From an uncultured Clostridium sp. (GTDB taxonomy: Bacteria; Bacillota; Clostridia; TANB77; CAG-508): a stretch of 42,596 nt of DNA. Location of the stretch: positions 1-42,596 of the forward strand of contig CAKNJR010000014.1 in the NCBI GenBank assembly GCA_930986425.1, read 5' to 3'. The translations under genes and the position numbers were made by a program. Shown piece by piece: positions 1 through 8,929 of the stretch (within the stretch, counting starts at the first letter, position 1; every line of letters begins with the position of its first letter). Below the pieces are notes generated by a model. The model saw only the letters and a list, made by a program, of their open reading frames with translations. It was not told the origin of the DNA and did no database searches.

Positions 1-50
1 TTTTATTGGTTTCTCAAAAGATTCATTGTTTACTTTTCAATGTACTTTGT

Positions 51-101
51 GTTCCTGACCGGAACGTATTTTATTATACTATCTTGAATTGCAAAAGTCA
101 A
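51..101 (-). promoter_or_regulatory. strong promoter with boxA-like leader, probably of an rRNA operon to the left
   Basis: On the minus strand TTGACT (96-101) and TATAAT (73-78) are spaced by 17 bases. A-tracts lie upstream, like an UP element. Downstream comes a 5-bp hairpin GTTCC/GGAAC (51-65), then ACATTGAAAAGTAAACA within 1-50, which resembles the boxA-type antitermination motif of Firmicutes rRNA leaders. No open frame follows before the window edge. The rRNA reading is inference; the promoter itself is clear. The rest of 1-355 is AT-rich with nothing else recognised. Confidence 0.55.
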
Positions 102-355
102 CACTTTTTTTGAAAAATTTTAAATTTTTTTCATATTTTTTTCAAAAGTCCATTTTTAGCGTGTTTTTATTAGTATATGAAGCTATTTTTTTAAGTGTTC
201 AGCTTTCTTTTACTACTTTTTTTCTATAATTTCTTCTATTTTTTATTTATACATATTTTTATTATGGCTATTTTTATGTGCATACTTTGTTTTTATGTTA
301 CCTATATTTTTTGTTATTATTCATATTATCAAAGTTTTGTTTAAAAATTTTAACT

Positions 356-1768
356 TTATTCAAAAAGTGGGTCTAAATTGATACCAATTGATGCGCCCTG
401 ACTTGTATATACATAATTTATTTGATTTTTTAAAGTATTTAAAAATTCATTTAAGAAATCTTTATCATAATCATTTATTACTGCTACTTTCTCATCTTGC
501 ATATTTTTAAATGTACCAATATCATTTGTGAATGTTATATTATCGTTGTATTCGAAACTAACTGTTTTTATTCCGTCAACAATATTTATTGTCATATGGT
601 TTTGTACATTATTTTCTGCAACTGTTCCTGTCATATTATAGATAACTTCTACACTATTAATAATTCCATCATCATCTTTTTGAATTCTAATAGTATGTGT
701 TCCATTATTATTTTCTACTTTTATATTAAATGTAGGTTCATTTTCTTCTTCTACTTTTATTACTACAAAATTGTCTTCATCATTATTTATTTGTGATATT
801 GTTATTGTTTTGTTTCCCATTTGTATTTTAGTCTGAATATTTTTTTGCCTATATTCATATACAGTTATTGAAAAATCTCCTGCTAACTCTGGATTACTTT
901 TTAGCTCTTCAATTCTTTCTTTCATTTTACTATTTAAAGTATTTATATCTGTAAAGTCTGTGTTTAAATTTAACAAAACACATTTTGATGTTATGAAGTT
1001 CATCATTATGCTGTCTTGAACCATTTCACTTAATAAAGATATTTGCAAATCACTATTTTGCTTTGAGTTTAAACTTAGAGTATATGATGTTGTATTGTAT
1101 TTTTGTCCTTCTATTTCTATTCTTTCACCTGTATTTTTACTATATGAAGTATCTGGTGCCTGGTTTCTTATCATTTTTATATATTCTTCTAAATGTCTTT
1201 TTTCTATATTTGAAACCTCTAATATTTTGTCTTTATTAAAGAACATAATTTGGTTAGGTACATTTTCTGCATTTTCAAGATTGATTTTTGATGCAAAATC
1301 TGTTAAGTTATCGTTTCTAAAAACTATATACCCATCTGCTATTTGTGAAGAATAAAATCCAAATAAGTTTTTATCTCTAGCTATTGTTGTATTAAATAGT
1401 TCTGTGCTATCACTTTTTATTGAAACATCATAGTTTGACTGTTCTGTTTTATTATTTGTTTTTCCGAATACAGTCATACTTAGTTTGCTTAAAATACTTT
1501 CATCTGCGATATTTTCTGAGCTAGTAATTTTCATTTCTCCTGTTGTTGTATAAGTATTGCTTTGTTTAGTTTTTTGAAATGTTTGATATTCTTCTTCTGT
1601 ATCTAGAACATCAAATATTTCTGGAATTTGCATTGCATATCTAAAAAATGCTCCTCTTTTTGTTCTAAAAATGTCTGTGGTCATATAAAGAACAAGTATT
1701 GTCAAAGCTAATACAATTATTATAGAAAAAATTATAATTAAATTTCTTTTTAATTTATTTGGTTTCAT
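356..1768 (-). CDS. membrane-anchored extracytoplasmic protein of unknown function
   Basis: This 470-residue protein has a basic N-terminus, one hydrophobic segment at about residues 10-30, and a long hydrophilic, Asn/Thr/Ser/Ile-rich remainder. That layout suggests a type II membrane anchor with an outer domain. No catalytic motif was recognised. The mature part reads like a series of beta-strands rather than an enzyme core; this is a compositional impression only. It lies about 50 bases downstream of rlmB on the same strand, so it may be the tail of the lepA transcript. I do not recognise the family well enough to name it. Confidence 0.75.
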   Translation of the reverse strand: MKPNKLKRNLIIIFSIIIVLALTILVLYMTTDIFRTKRGAFFRYAMQIPEIFDVLDTEEEYQTFQKTKQSNTYTTTGEMKITSSENIADESILSKLSMTVFGKTNNKTEQSNYDVSIKSDSTELFNTTIARDKNLFGFYSSQIADGYIVFRNDNLTDFASKINLENAENVPNQIMFFNKDKILEVSNIEKRHLEEYIKMIRNQAPDTSYSKNTGERIEIEGQKYNTTSYTLSLNSKQNSDLQISLLSEMVQDSIMMNFITSKCVLLNLNTDFTDINTLNSKMKERIEELKSNPELAGDFSITVYEYRQKNIQTKIQMGNKTITISQINNDEDNFVVIKVEEENEPTFNIKVENNNGTHTIRIQKDDDGIINSVEVIYNMTGTVAENNVQNHMTINIVDGIKTVSFEYNDNITFTNDIGTFKNMQDEKVAVINDYDKDFLNEFLNTLKNQINYVYTSQGASIGINLDPLFE

Positions 1769-1820
1769 TTAGTTTTAGCATAACACCAATTATTTATGCA
1801 CTTAATTAGCAAAACTTTTG

Positions 1821-2567
1821 TTATGCGTTCCTCCTTTGTTTCATAATCTCATACATTACGATTGCAGATGATACTGATGCATTTAATGAATTTATATGTC
1901 CTGTCATAGGAATTTTTATTAAGAAGTCACAATTTTCTTTTACAAGCCTACTCATTCCAAAGCCTTCACTTCCTATAACAACTCCAACTCCTCCAGAATA
2001 ATTTTGCTCATCATAAAAACTCTTTCCATCCATATCTGTACCATAAATCCATATATTTCTTTCCTTCAAATAGTTTATTGTTTCATTTAAATTATTTACT
2101 CTCGCGATTTTCATATATTGCACAGCACCTGCTGATGTTTTATTTACAGTACTATTTACTGAGGCTGACCTTCTTTTAGGAATAATTATTCCATGTACTC
2201 CGCTACATTCAGCAGTTCTTATTATTGAGCCCAAATTATGTGGATCTTCTATTCCGTCGAGTATAAATATTACTGGGTCTTCACCTTTACTTTTGGCATA
2301 TTCTAGTATATCATCTACATCACAATATTCATAAGGTGGAACAACAGCAATTACTCCTTGATGGTTGTGTGTTTCACTCATCTTGTCCAATTTAATTTTG
2401 TCAACTTCTTGAATTATTACTTTGTTTTGTTTTGCAAGTTTAAGTATTTCTGTTATTGAGCCGTGTCTTTCACCTTTTTGAACATATAGTTTATTAATAT
2501 CTTTTCCAGATTTTAATAATTCTATTACACTATTTCTTCCTTCTATTAAATCTTGGTTTTCTTCCAC
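1821..2567 (-). CDS. rlmB: 23S rRNA (guanosine-2'-O-)-methyltransferase RlmB, SpoU family
   Basis: RlmB 2'-O-methylates G2251 in the peptidyl-transferase loop of 23S rRNA using S-adenosylmethionine. The 248-residue length fits the family. An N-terminal L30e-like RNA-binding domain (about 1-85) precedes the SPOUT trefoil-knot domain. Motif 1 is at 104-120 (EDPHNLGSIIRTAE, with Asn111 and Arg117), motif 2 at 198-205 (IGSEGFGM), and motif 3 at 219-232 (IPMTGHINSLNASV). The start is GTG, with GGAGG five bases upstream. It follows the HD gene by nine bases and so belongs to the lepA-HD-rlmB unit. TrmH-like SpoU enzymes are the main alternative, but the motif set and N-terminal domain favour RlmB. 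Confidence 0.9.
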   Translation of the reverse strand: MEENQDLIEGRNSVIELLKSGKDINKLYVQKGERHGSITEILKLAKQNKVIIQEVDKIKLDKMSETHNHQGVIAVVPPYEYCDVDDILEYAKSKGEDPVIFILDGIEDPHNLGSIIRTAECSGVHGIIIPKRRSASVNSTVNKTSAGAVQYMKIARVNNLNETINYLKERNIWIYGTDMDGKSFYDEQNYSGGVGVVIGSEGFGMSRLVKENCDFLIKIPMTGHINSLNASVSSAIVMYEIMKQRRNA

Positions 2568-2576
2568 AAATTCCTC

Positions 2577-3323
2577 CTATATTTTTTCATCTATATATTT
2601 ATGTACAAATATTCTGATTTTTTCCATCTCTGGAGTTTTGGTTCGATTAATTATTTTATTTATGTAGTCTTTTTCCTTTAAAATTTGAAAACTAGGTTTA
2701 AAATTAATATCATATACGTATCCAATATTAGAAACCCAGTCATCCATAACTGTTTTTTGGTCTGCTCTTTCAACTTGCTTGCCTTCAAGCATTGCATTTA
2801 AAACTTTTTCTGTTATAGGTTCATCTATAATTGTCTTCCTTTTGTACAACGTTTCAAATGATTCTGTGACAAGCAAATTTAATATATCTATTTTATCGGC
2901 ATCTCTTATTATTTTTGATTGTAATAGAGTTTCCTTATCTAATCCTTCTTCTATCTTGTATTTATTATGATTTAAAATTGCTGTATAAATTATATCATAA
3001 TATTTATCTTCATTACAAAATTTTTCAATAAAATTATTTTCTTTTAAAACTTTTACTCCCATTTCTGCATGGTTAACAGATTCTCTATCTTTGAAAGTAT
3101 CATATATTCTTAATTGTTCAAATCTTCCTATATCATGCAATAGTCCTATAAGTTCTGCCAAAACGATTTCTTCTTTTGTTAAATTTAGCTCTGTTGCAAT
3201 TTGTTTTGATACATCTGCAACTCTATAAATATGTGCTGCTTTTAATTTTATTCTAGGATTTGAAAAGTCGTATTTTTCAATATATTTTTTTAGTTCTTGT
3301 CTTGCTTCTATATTGTTTAACAT
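2577..3323 (-). CDS. HD-domain metal-dependent phosphohydrolase
   Basis: This 248-residue soluble protein carries a full HD signature: His31, His63-Asp64 (LLHDIGR), His85, His119, and Asp141/Asp143 in RDADKID. HD proteins bind divalent metals and hydrolyse phosphate esters, nucleotides or cyclic dinucleotides. The substrate cannot be read from this sequence. There is no GYP motif, so it is not a canonical HD-GYP cyclic-di-GMP phosphodiesterase, and no sensor domain is fused. Its start lies one base past the lepA stop, so it is co-transcribed and probably translationally linked with lepA. The ribosome site is a weak AAGGAA. Confidence 0.85.
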   Translation of the reverse strand: MLNNIEARQELKKYIEKYDFSNPRIKLKAAHIYRVADVSKQIATELNLTKEEIVLAELIGLLHDIGRFEQLRIYDTFKDRESVNHAEMGVKVLKENNFIEKFCNEDKYYDIIYTAILNHNKYKIEEGLDKETLLQSKIIRDADKIDILNLLVTESFETLYKRKTIIDEPITEKVLNAMLEGKQVERADQKTVMDDWVSNIGYVYDINFKPSFQILKEKDYINKIINRTKTPEMEKIRIFVHKYIDEKI

Positions 3324-3324
3324 T

Positions 3325-5142
3325 TTATTTTCCTTCTTCGTTTCCTCCTTTTAGTACATTTAAAAATGCTTCTTGTGGAATTTCTACATTTCCGAATTCT
3401 CTCATACGCTTTTTACCACGTTTTTGCTTTTCTAGTAGTTTTTTCTTTCTTGTAATATCTCCACCATAGCATTTGGCAAGTACATCTTTTCTAAGTGCAG
3501 ATATTGTTTCTCTTGCTATTATTTGTCCACCTATTGCTGCTTGAATTGGTATTGCAAATAATTGTCTTGGAATTTCTTGTTTTAATCTTTCTACTAAAGT
3601 TCTGCCTTTGTTATAGGCATTTGATTTATGAACTATAAATGATAAAGCATCCACCTTTTCATTATTTACATATATGTCTAGTTTTACTAGCTCTGACTCT
3701 TTATAATCTTTTAGATAATAATCTAGTGATGCATATCCTTTGGTTCTTGATTTTAGTGAGTCGAAAAAGTCATATATTATTTCATTAAGAGGTAATTCGT
3801 ATTTCAATGTTACTCTATTTTCGTCTAAATATTGCATGTCAACATATATGCCTCTTCTATCTTGACAAAGTGTCATTACATTTCCAACAAAATCTTTTGG
3901 AACCATTATACTTGCATCTACGTATGGTTCTTCTATCTTATTTATTTGTGTTTGAGGTGGCAAATCACTTGGATTGTATATTTCTACCACTTCGCCATCT
4001 GTTTTATATACTTTATATATTACTGATGGTGCTGTTGTAATTAAACTTAAATCGAATTCTCTATCTAATCTTTCTTCTATTATTTCTAAATGTAGTAATC
4101 CTAAAAATCCACATCTAAATCCTGAACCTAAAGCGCTTGATGTTTCCGGTTCATATTCTAATGCTGCGTCATTTAATTGTAGTTTTTCTAGTGCCACTTT
4201 TAAATTTTCGTAATCACTTCCATCCATTGGATAAAGTCCACAATATACCATTGGATTTACTTTTTTATATCCTGGTAATGGCTCATCTGCTGGATTTTCA
4301 TTATTGGTTATTGTATCGCCAACTCTAATATCTGAAAGGCTTTTTATACTTGCAGCTATATATCCAACTTCTCCTGCTGTAAGTTCATCAGTTGGTTCAT
4401 ATTTTCCTGGTTCAAAATATCCAACTTCTGTAACAGTAAAATGTTTATTTGTTGACATTAATCTTATTTCATCGCCAATTTTTACTGTTCCGTCTTTTAT
4501 TCTTACATATGCTAGTGCACCTTTGTAGTCATTATATATTGAGTCAAATATAAGAGCTTTAAGAGGTGCTTCTCCGTCACCACTTGGAGCTGGAATATCT
4601 GTTACTATTTTTTCTAATACATCTTCGACATTTAGCCCTGTTTTAGCAGAAATACATGGAGCATCCCCAGCTGGAATTCCAATTATATTTTCTATTTCAT
4701 TTTTTACTTCATCTGGTCTTGCGCTTGGCAAGTCTATTTTATTTATTACTGGTACTATTTCTAAGTTATTATCTAATGCTAAATATACATTTGCCAATGT
4801 TTGAGCCTCAACGCCTTGAGTGCTATCTACTACTAAAACAGCTCCTTCGCATGCAGCCAAACTTCTTGACACTTCATAGTTAAAGTCTACATGTCCCGGT
4901 GTGTCTATTAAATTAAGTTCATAAGTATGGCCATCTTTAGCGTTGTATTTCATTCTAATTGCTTGAGATTTTATTGTTATTCCTCTTTCTTTTTCTATGT
5001 CCATGTTATCTAAAACTTGTTCTGACATCTCTCTTTTTGAAAGAACTCCTGTCATCTCAATTAATCTATCTGCCAAAGTTGATTTTCCATGGTCTATATG
5101 TGCAATTATGCTAAAATTCCTAATGTATTTTTGGTTTTTCAT
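3325..5142 (-). CDS. lepA: elongation factor 4 (LepA), ribosome-associated GTPase
   Basis: LepA is a translational GTPase that acts on elongating or assembling ribosomes. At 605 residues it has the normal length (about 600). The G1 loop AHIDHGKST is at residues 14-22, switch [10 protein letters not shown] near 81-88, and NKIDLP in the G4 position. The EF-G-like domains II, III and V follow, then the LepA-specific C-terminal domain with a Lys/Arg-rich end ([18 protein letters not shown]). It heads the lepA-HD-rlmB transcript. The region upstream holds the tsaE terminator and about 140 AT-rich bases where its own promoter should lie; I could not choose one. Confidence 0.97.
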   Translation of the reverse strand: MKNQKYIRNFSIIAHIDHGKSTLADRLIEMTGVLSKREMSEQVLDNMDIEKERGITIKSQAIRMKYNAKDGHTYELNLIDTPGHVDFNYEVSRSLAACEGAVLVVDSTQGVEAQTLANVYLALDNNLEIVPVINKIDLPSARPDEVKNEIENIIGIPAGDAPCISAKTGLNVEDVLEKIVTDIPAPSGDGEAPLKALIFDSIYNDYKGALAYVRIKDGTVKIGDEIRLMSTNKHFTVTEVGYFEPGKYEPTDELTAGEVGYIAASIKSLSDIRVGDTITNNENPADEPLPGYKKVNPMVYCGLYPMDGSDYENLKVALEKLQLNDAALEYEPETSSALGSGFRCGFLGLLHLEIIEERLDREFDLSLITTAPSVIYKVYKTDGEVVEIYNPSDLPPQTQINKIEEPYVDASIMVPKDFVGNVMTLCQDRRGIYVDMQYLDENRVTLKYELPLNEIIYDFFDSLKSRTKGYASLDYYLKDYKESELVKLDIYVNNEKVDALSFIVHKSNAYNKGRTLVERLKQEIPRQLFAIPIQAAIGGQIIARETISALRKDVLAKCYGGDITRKKKLLEKQKRGKKRMREFGNVEIPQEAFLNVLKGGNEEGK

Positions 5143-5280
5143 TGTAATCCTTTCTTATCTTTTAATGTTTTCTTTCTCTGTGTTATTTATAAAAATGAAT
5201 AATTATTTTTTGGTAAATGTTAAAATTTTCTTTTAATAAATATTAACATAAATCTATTTAATTTACAATACCAAAAGCAA

Positions 5281-5326
5281 CAAAAAAAAACGCCCCAAGG
5301 GAGAGGTCTCCCTAGAGGCTGGAGTG
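5281..5326 (-). terminator. intrinsic terminator of the amidase-surface protein-tsaE transcript
   Basis: On the minus strand the hairpin has inner arms AGGGAGA/TCTCCCT (5298-5313) and an imperfect outer stem CACTCC/GGGGCG, followed by a run of T residues (5282-5290). It lies just past the tsaE stop. Confidence 0.85.
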
Positions 5327-5333
5327 TTCAATA

Positions 5334-5801
5334 TTAAAAATTTGCAAAACCATTAAAATCAATATTATTGTATTTTTCTCCAAAAGTTTCTATATTAAGT
5401 ATTCTTTCTTCTGGATTATTATCGTTTTTTTCAAAAGATATTTTAATATAGTCATTTGGCAAAATATCTTCAATTAATTCTCCCCACTCAAATATACATA
5501 TTCCTTTTGAAAAATATTCTTCTCCGCCTATATTTTCAAATTCATATATGTCTCCAAGTCTATACAAATCAAAATGGTAAATACTTATTTCATCATTTTT
5601 ATATTCATTTACTATTGTAAAAGTAGGGCTAGATATTTCATCTTGCATACCAAAATGAGCCAAAATTCCTTCTACGAATTTTGTTTTTCCAGCTCCTAGT
5701 TCTCCTGAAAGAACAAGTACATCACCTACTTTTAAAATCTCTGCTAATTTTTTTGCATATTCCTTTGTTTGAAATTCACTTTGGCATACTATTTTGTACA
5801 T
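5334..5801 (-). CDS. tsaE: tRNA threonylcarbamoyladenosine biosynthesis ATPase TsaE
   Basis: TsaE is the small ATPase that works with TsaB and TsaD to install t6A at position 37 of ANN-decoding tRNAs. The Walker A loop GELGAGKT is near residues 33-40. The family motifs SPTFTIVNEY, HFDLYRL and IFEWGE are all present. I chose ATG at 5801 (155 residues, normal length) because GGGTG lies six bases upstream. An in-frame GTG at 5810 overlaps that ribosome site. It is the last gene of the run that begins with the amidase and ends at the terminator 5281-5326. TsaB and TsaD are not in the window. Confidence 0.93.
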   Translation of the reverse strand: MYKIVCQSEFQTKEYAKKLAEILKVGDVLVLSGELGAGKTKFVEGILAHFGMQDEISSPTFTIVNEYKNDEISIYHFDLYRLGDIYEFENIGGEEYFSKGICIFEWGELIEDILPNDYIKISFEKNDNNPEERILNIETFGEKYNNIDFNGFANF

Positions 5802-5867
5802 TATCTTCACCCTTTCTTTTACATATTTTTAAAAATCGCTTGATGATTTTTTTATTTTTTTATTATC

Positions 5868-6974
5868 TTAGTCATTATTTTTGCCATTATTTTCGTTACC
5901 ATTTTCAGTTTCATCATTATCTAATTCATCATCATAATCTTCTCCAAAGCCTTTTCTCCTCTTGCAAGCCATTATCATTTTCTTCCAAGGTAATTTTAGT
6001 AATAGTCCTTCAATTAAACATATTGTAAGTATTACAGCAATAAATTGTGGTATTGTAAACGTTATTAAAGTTTGCTTTTTATTTTCTGATTCTACAACTG
6101 CGTCGCTCACAGTTTCTACTGTTTCTTCACTCTCTTTTTTATTTACTTTAATTGTGTAAGTTAAGCTCATATCATCTTTTTGCATTGTTATTTTGATTAT
6201 ATTTTCTCCTGAATTGAAGCTCTCAGGCTTTTCTACTTTTACATAGTCATTATATTCTCCCGCTTCTGTCAATACATCAACATCTACTATATTGCTTTCT
6301 ATTTCTGCTGTATACTCGTATGTGTCTATATTAAAAGTTGGTGTAAAAGCTATTTCTTGCTTATTTCCTTCTTCATCAACAGCATTTAACATAAGCGAAT
6401 TCATTCCAAATTGTGGTGTAGCTTCCTCTTCTTGTTCTGTTTCCTCTACATCTTTAACAGCATCTTTATTTGTATTTGGTTTATTGCTTGCAGATTGGTT
6501 TGAGCCTCCTGAATTACTATTTCCTTTATTTGAATTTCCTGAGTTTGTTCCACTTGAGTCTCCACTACCTGATTGGTTACCATCACTTGGAGCTTCCACT
6601 TGTTTTTCTTTTACATTTATTGTGATTGATTTACTACCTGTAATTTCTACTGGTTCAGCATCTGTTGAAGCCAAATCTACTGCTGTTACAGTAATTGTGC
6701 AACTTCCAGCACTATTAGCTTTTACACTAAAGCTTGCTGAGTTATAATCTATAAACATTGATGATGATACACTTATGACGCTTGGATTTGATGATGATAA
6801 ACTAACTTTTCCTCCTACTCCGCTTCCTACTGTAATTGTAATTGAATCTCCAACTGTTGGATTTGAATTTGATGCACTAATTGTTAGTGATGCTCCAAAA
6901 GTTTTTGGTACAAACAACATCATCATAGCTATCAAAACTATTAAAATACTAATTAATACTTTTTTCTTAAACAT
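5868..6974 (-). CDS. cell-surface protein with Ig-like and cadherin-like beta-sandwich domains, C-terminal membrane anchor
   Basis: This 368-residue protein has a signal peptide (about 1-28, ending FGA) and a bacterial Ig-like domain (about 29-125). A low-complexity Gly/Ser/Asn linker follows (about 130-170), then an acidic stretch and a cadherin-like beta-sandwich module (about 190-275, with TFNIDTYEYTAEI). One transmembrane segment lies near 308-328 and the 38-residue tail is highly acidic, Asn/Asp/Glu-rich. The topology suggests an outward-facing adhesive or scaffolding protein fixed by its C-terminus. It starts 16 bases after the amidase stop with AAGGGAGA upstream, so the two are probably co-translated. 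Confidence 0.8.
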   Translation of the reverse strand: MFKKKVLISILIVLIAMMMLFVPKTFGASLTISASNSNPTVGDSITITVGSGVGGKVSLSSSNPSVISVSSSMFIDYNSASFSVKANSAGSCTITVTAVDLASTDAEPVEITGSKSITINVKEKQVEAPSDGNQSGSGDSSGTNSGNSNKGNSNSGGSNQSASNKPNTNKDAVKDVEETEQEEEATPQFGMNSLMLNAVDEEGNKQEIAFTPTFNIDTYEYTAEIESNIVDVDVLTEAGEYNDYVKVEKPESFNSGENIIKITMQKDDMSLTYTIKVNKKESEETVETVSDAVVESENKKQTLITFTIPQFIAVILTICLIEGLLLKLPWKKMIMACKRRKGFGEDYDDELDNDETENGNENNGKNND

Positions 6975-6990
6975 ATTACATATCTCCCTT

Positions 6991-8678
6991 TTATTTAATA
7001 TCGATTTTCTTTACATCTAATATATCATTTTTTATTAGCATATAATCTAAGGCTGAGACTTTTCCATCTGAATTAACATCTGCAACATCTTTTTGTATGG
7101 TTCCTGTTATGTCTTTTACTTCCATTATTTTATTTTTTATGAGCATGTAATCCATTGCTGAAATTTTGCCATCTCCATTTACATCACCATATAATTTGCA
7201 AGTATATGTTTGGATGCAATCTTCTCCTCTATATATTTCAATAATTGTGCCACTTCCAACAAATTCTTCTGTATTTATTTTTATTGTTAAATCTCCTGTT
7301 ATCTTTATATGTTTTTTAAATTCTTCTGGCTTTATTTCTCTTGCAAAATTAGATATTACTCCATTTGCTTCTTTATAATCTTCAAATTCTATTTTTTCAT
7401 TTTCTTCTAATGTGTTAACAGTTATTTGTATGCTATCTGTTTTATTGTATTCTTCATAAGTAGCTATTACATTTGCATTTCCTTCTTTTACTCCTGTAAT
7501 TAGCCCATTTTCATCAACTGTCACTATACTATCATCTGAAGATTTCCATGTTATTTTACTATCTTCTACTCCAGTATCTGTAAATAATTGCATTTTTGTG
7601 TTTAATAATATACTTGCTTTTTCTCCATTTTGAATTGTTATCCTTGGATTTGTAACTTTTACTTTAACCTCTGATGATATTTTATCATTTCCATCTGCTA
7701 CTGCTTTAATTGTTGCTTCGCCTTCTCCTACTGCTGATATATTTCCATTTTCATCAACTGTTGCAACTTTATTATTGCTAGTTGTCCAGTTTACTTTTTT
7801 ATTTGTTGCTGTACTTGGATTTATCGTATAGTCTATTTTTGTTTTTTCTCCTACAATCATATTAACACTGGTTTTATTTAATATTAATTCTGCTACTACA
7901 TCAGTTTTTAATTTTAATCCATAATGCTCTACTATTGCTTGTCCATCTGCTTCAGCAAGTTTTTGTAATTTAGCATCTGTATTTATAAATTGAACATCAT
8001 TTCCTGCGATAAAGCAATGTTCTATAAGTATTGATGTAATTCCTGAACCATTTGTTATATCTGGTCCTCTGTCTTCTGCATTTCCTTTCATTGCATATCT
8101 AATTATTCCATAGTAATCAGCTTTTGAACCATCAGAATATTCCCACTTTGGCCCTTCATCTTGGCAAAGCCTTGTTTTTACTCCTCTATTATATATTCCT
8201 AAATTTGATAAATTTCTTAATATTAGATTTCCTATTTCTGTTGATTCCTGATTATATTTATAGCAGGATTTATTCGCTGTTACATACACTTCTGCTCCAT
8301 ACCATGATGTTCCTGATGCAGGTGCATTAAAATGTAAACATAATAGTAAGTCGGCATTATTGTTTCTTGCAACCATTCCTCTATCTACTATTGACATTTC
8401 TGTACTACTATCTAGTCCATCATGTGTCATTATTACTTCTACACCATAGTACTTATTAAAGAATTCTCTTAAATATCTTGATGTTTTTAATGTAATGTCC
8501 TTTTCCATTATTCCATCATCATAGTTTATTGCTCCAGTTTCATATCCTCCATGCCTGGATCTATAACTATTTTCATTGTTTTGACACTTTCTGCATTGCT
8601 TATATTGAAATTAGAAATTATGTATACAATCAATATTATTAGTAATATACTTAATAACTTTGATATTTTTCCTTTCAT
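6991..8678 (-). pseudogene. secreted N-acetylmuramoyl-L-alanine amidase with Big_2 repeats and dockerin-like end, frameshifted near the N-terminus
   Basis: This is an Amidase_3-type zinc amidase that cuts the MurNAc-L-Ala bond of peptidoglycan. The start codon at 8678 has AAAGGGA upstream and encodes a signal peptide (MKGKISKLLSILLIILIVYI...) followed by KIVIDPG. Near 8554-8557 the frame is lost by one missing base and continues as GGYETGAINYDDGIMEKDITLK. The lost codon is the first zinc-ligand histidine of DPGHGG. The open part (6991-8508, 505 residues) then shows amidase motifs (CLHFNAP, SILIEHCFIAG), two Big_2-like Ig modules, and two calcium-loop repeats (DVNGDGKISAMDYML, DVNSDGKVSALDYML) like a dockerin. 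Restoring one base gives about 562 residues. A sequencing error is as likely as true inactivation. Confidence 0.85.
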
Positions 8679-8755
8679 TTTATTTTCATCCCTTTCTTTC
8701 ATTAGAAAGCCAACTACATATACTTTTTAATTACTTGTTTTTTATTCTCGACATT

Positions 8756-8784
8756 ATTCTATATTAACTTTTATTTTTTTTCAA
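8756..8784 (-). promoter_or_regulatory. promoter of the amidase-surface protein-tsaE unit
   Basis: On the minus strand TTGAAA (8779-8784) and TAGAAT (8756-8761) are separated by 17 bases, about 75 bases upstream of the amidase ATG at 8678. Confidence 0.6.
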
Positions 8785-8808
8785 TGATTTTAATAAAGTT
8801 GCATTAAA

Positions 8809-8848
8809 AATAACCCAACAAATTTTATCAAAAATTTATTGGGTTATT
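8809..8848 (-). terminator. long-stem terminator after the pilin-like surface protein gene
   Basis: The arms AATAACCCAA/TTGGGTTATT (10 bp, perfect) continue after one mismatch into a further 7-bp A/T stem. A T-rich stretch follows on the minus strand. It lies about 80 bases past the stop at 8930. Confidence 0.8.
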
Positions 8849-8929
8849 TAGATAATATATTTGTCTTATTTCAAATTTTACTGACGTTTAATTGCATATC
8901 TTTTTTCAAATAGATGTCAGTTGACAACA

